Source: Clostridia bacterium (lineage in GTDB: Bacteria; Bacillota_A; Clostridia; Oscillospirales; CAG-272). From it: DNA of 5,522 nt. The DNA lies in assembly GCA_017395725.1 (NCBI GenBank), contig JAFQOB010000082.1, forward strand, positions 1 through 5,522, in the 5' to 3' direction. Made by a program: the position numbers and the translations under genes. The notes under the pieces were generated by a model. The model made no database searches. It saw nothing but the letters and a program-made list of their open reading frames with translations, and had not been told where the DNA came from. Position 1 is the first letter of the stretch; each line of letters opens with the position of its first letter. Shown piece after piece: positions 5,079-5,522 of this stretch.

Positions 5079-5522
5079 ATGAAAAACGTATGCGTAATCA
5101 CAGGCGGCGGAAGCGGAATGGGGCTTGAAGCTGCAAAATTTATGTCAAAGGACAAAATAATAGTTCTTGCAGGAAGAACTGTTGCAAAGCTTGAAAATGC
5201 GGTAAACACATTGAAAGAGCTTGGATTTGAGGCTTATGCACATGCTTGCGACACTTCGGACAGAAACAGCGTTAAGGCATTGGCTGAATATGCGGCATCT
5301 CTCGGCGAAATCAAGAACGTTATAAATTCTGCAGGTCTTTCACCCAATATGGCAGGACAGGAGAAGATTCTCCGTGTAAACGCTTTAGGTACCGTTTACA
5401 TTAATCAGGAATTTTCAAAGCTTATGAAAGAGGGAAGCGTTATAGTTGACGTTTCTTCCAACTCTGCGTATATTCTTCCCGGATTTCTTATTAACAAGAA
5501 GATATATGCTCTTGCAGAAACA
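5079..5522 (+). CDS. Short-chain dehydrogenase/reductase (SDR), 3' end outside window
   Basis: The 148 visible residues are the N-terminal part of a classical SDR, usually about 250 residues long, that oxidises or reduces an alcohol/carbonyl with NAD(P). The cofactor loop TGGGSGMG (8-15) fits TGxxxGxG. R33 after the second strand favours NADP over NAD. D58 in CDTSD is the usual adenine contact. NSAG (83-86) replaces the common NNAG, N101 in VNALG is the structural catalytic Asn, and VSSNSAY (125-131) covers the catalytic-serine strand. The expected YxxxK motif is not reached before the right edge. AGGAGG (5064-5069) lies 9 bases before the ATG, a strong ribosome site. The gene begins 80 bases after the LysR-type regulator on the same strand, with a possible promoter of its own. 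Substrate is unknown; a link to the regulator is possible by position only. Confidence 0.92.
   Translation, partial: MKNVCVITGGGSGMGLEAAKFMSKDKIIVLAGRTVAKLENAVNTLKELGFEAYAHACDTSDRNSVKALAEYAASLGEIKNVINSAGLSPNMAGQEKILRVNALGTVYINQEFSKLMKEGSVIVDVSSNSAYILPGFLINKKIYALAET

Noticed and set aside
4937..5209. Hydrophobic open frame on the - strand across the regulator-SDR gap
   Set aside because: Its hydrophobic run comes from reading poly-A tracts as Phe, and it overlaps two well supported + strand genes.
1..5522. CRISPR array, tRNA, rRNA, insertion sequence or phage attachment site
   Set aside because: No regularly spaced direct repeats, RNA-gene-like segments, transposase motifs or terminal repeats were seen on either strand.

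Overview
The window comes from a low-to-moderate GC Gram-positive bacterium, most likely a member of the Clostridia. The evidence is purine-rich Shine-Dalgarno sites in front of nearly every gene, sigma-A-type promoters, and a YitT family membrane protein. The species cannot be named from the sequence. There are five complete genes and one gene cut by the right edge. No RNA gene, CRISPR array, transposase or integrase is visible.

Left part (1-566): a small + strand gene encodes a SLOG/DUF1273-type nucleotide-binding-fold protein. It is more AT-rich than the rest of the window and meets the neighbouring transcript tail to tail. Between the two stop codons lies a good intrinsic terminator that works for the - strand only.

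Centre (585-3861, all - strand): in transcription order these are an M20 family metallopeptidase/amidohydrolase, an alanine dehydrogenase-like enzyme 18 bases downstream, and, after an 85-base gap holding a perfect 10-bp hairpin and a possible promoter, a YitT family membrane protein. The first two are almost certainly one operon. It starts at a promoter that matches the sigma-A consensus exactly (TTGACA, 17 bases, TATAAT).

Right part (3862-5522, + strand): a LysR-type regulator is transcribed divergently from the peptidase/dehydrogenase operon. It is followed by a short-chain dehydrogenase that runs off the window. The 231-base gap between the divergent starts holds a promoter for each direction and, between them, a 57-base nearly perfect interrupted palindrome. 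That palindrome is the best operator candidate in the window.

The most coherent reading is a small LysR-controlled catabolic unit. The peptidase would split an N-acyl amino acid or small peptide and the dehydrogenase would oxidise a released amino acid, probably alanine, to the keto acid plus ammonium. The layout (LysR regulator divergent from an M20 amidohydrolase) resembles abgR-abgAB of E. coli, but the substrate here is unknown. I see no strong evidence for a wholly new type of system. The points most worth following are the operator palindrome, the pairing of the M20 enzyme with a divergent Ald, and the hairpin that overlaps a possible promoter upstream of the YitT gene.
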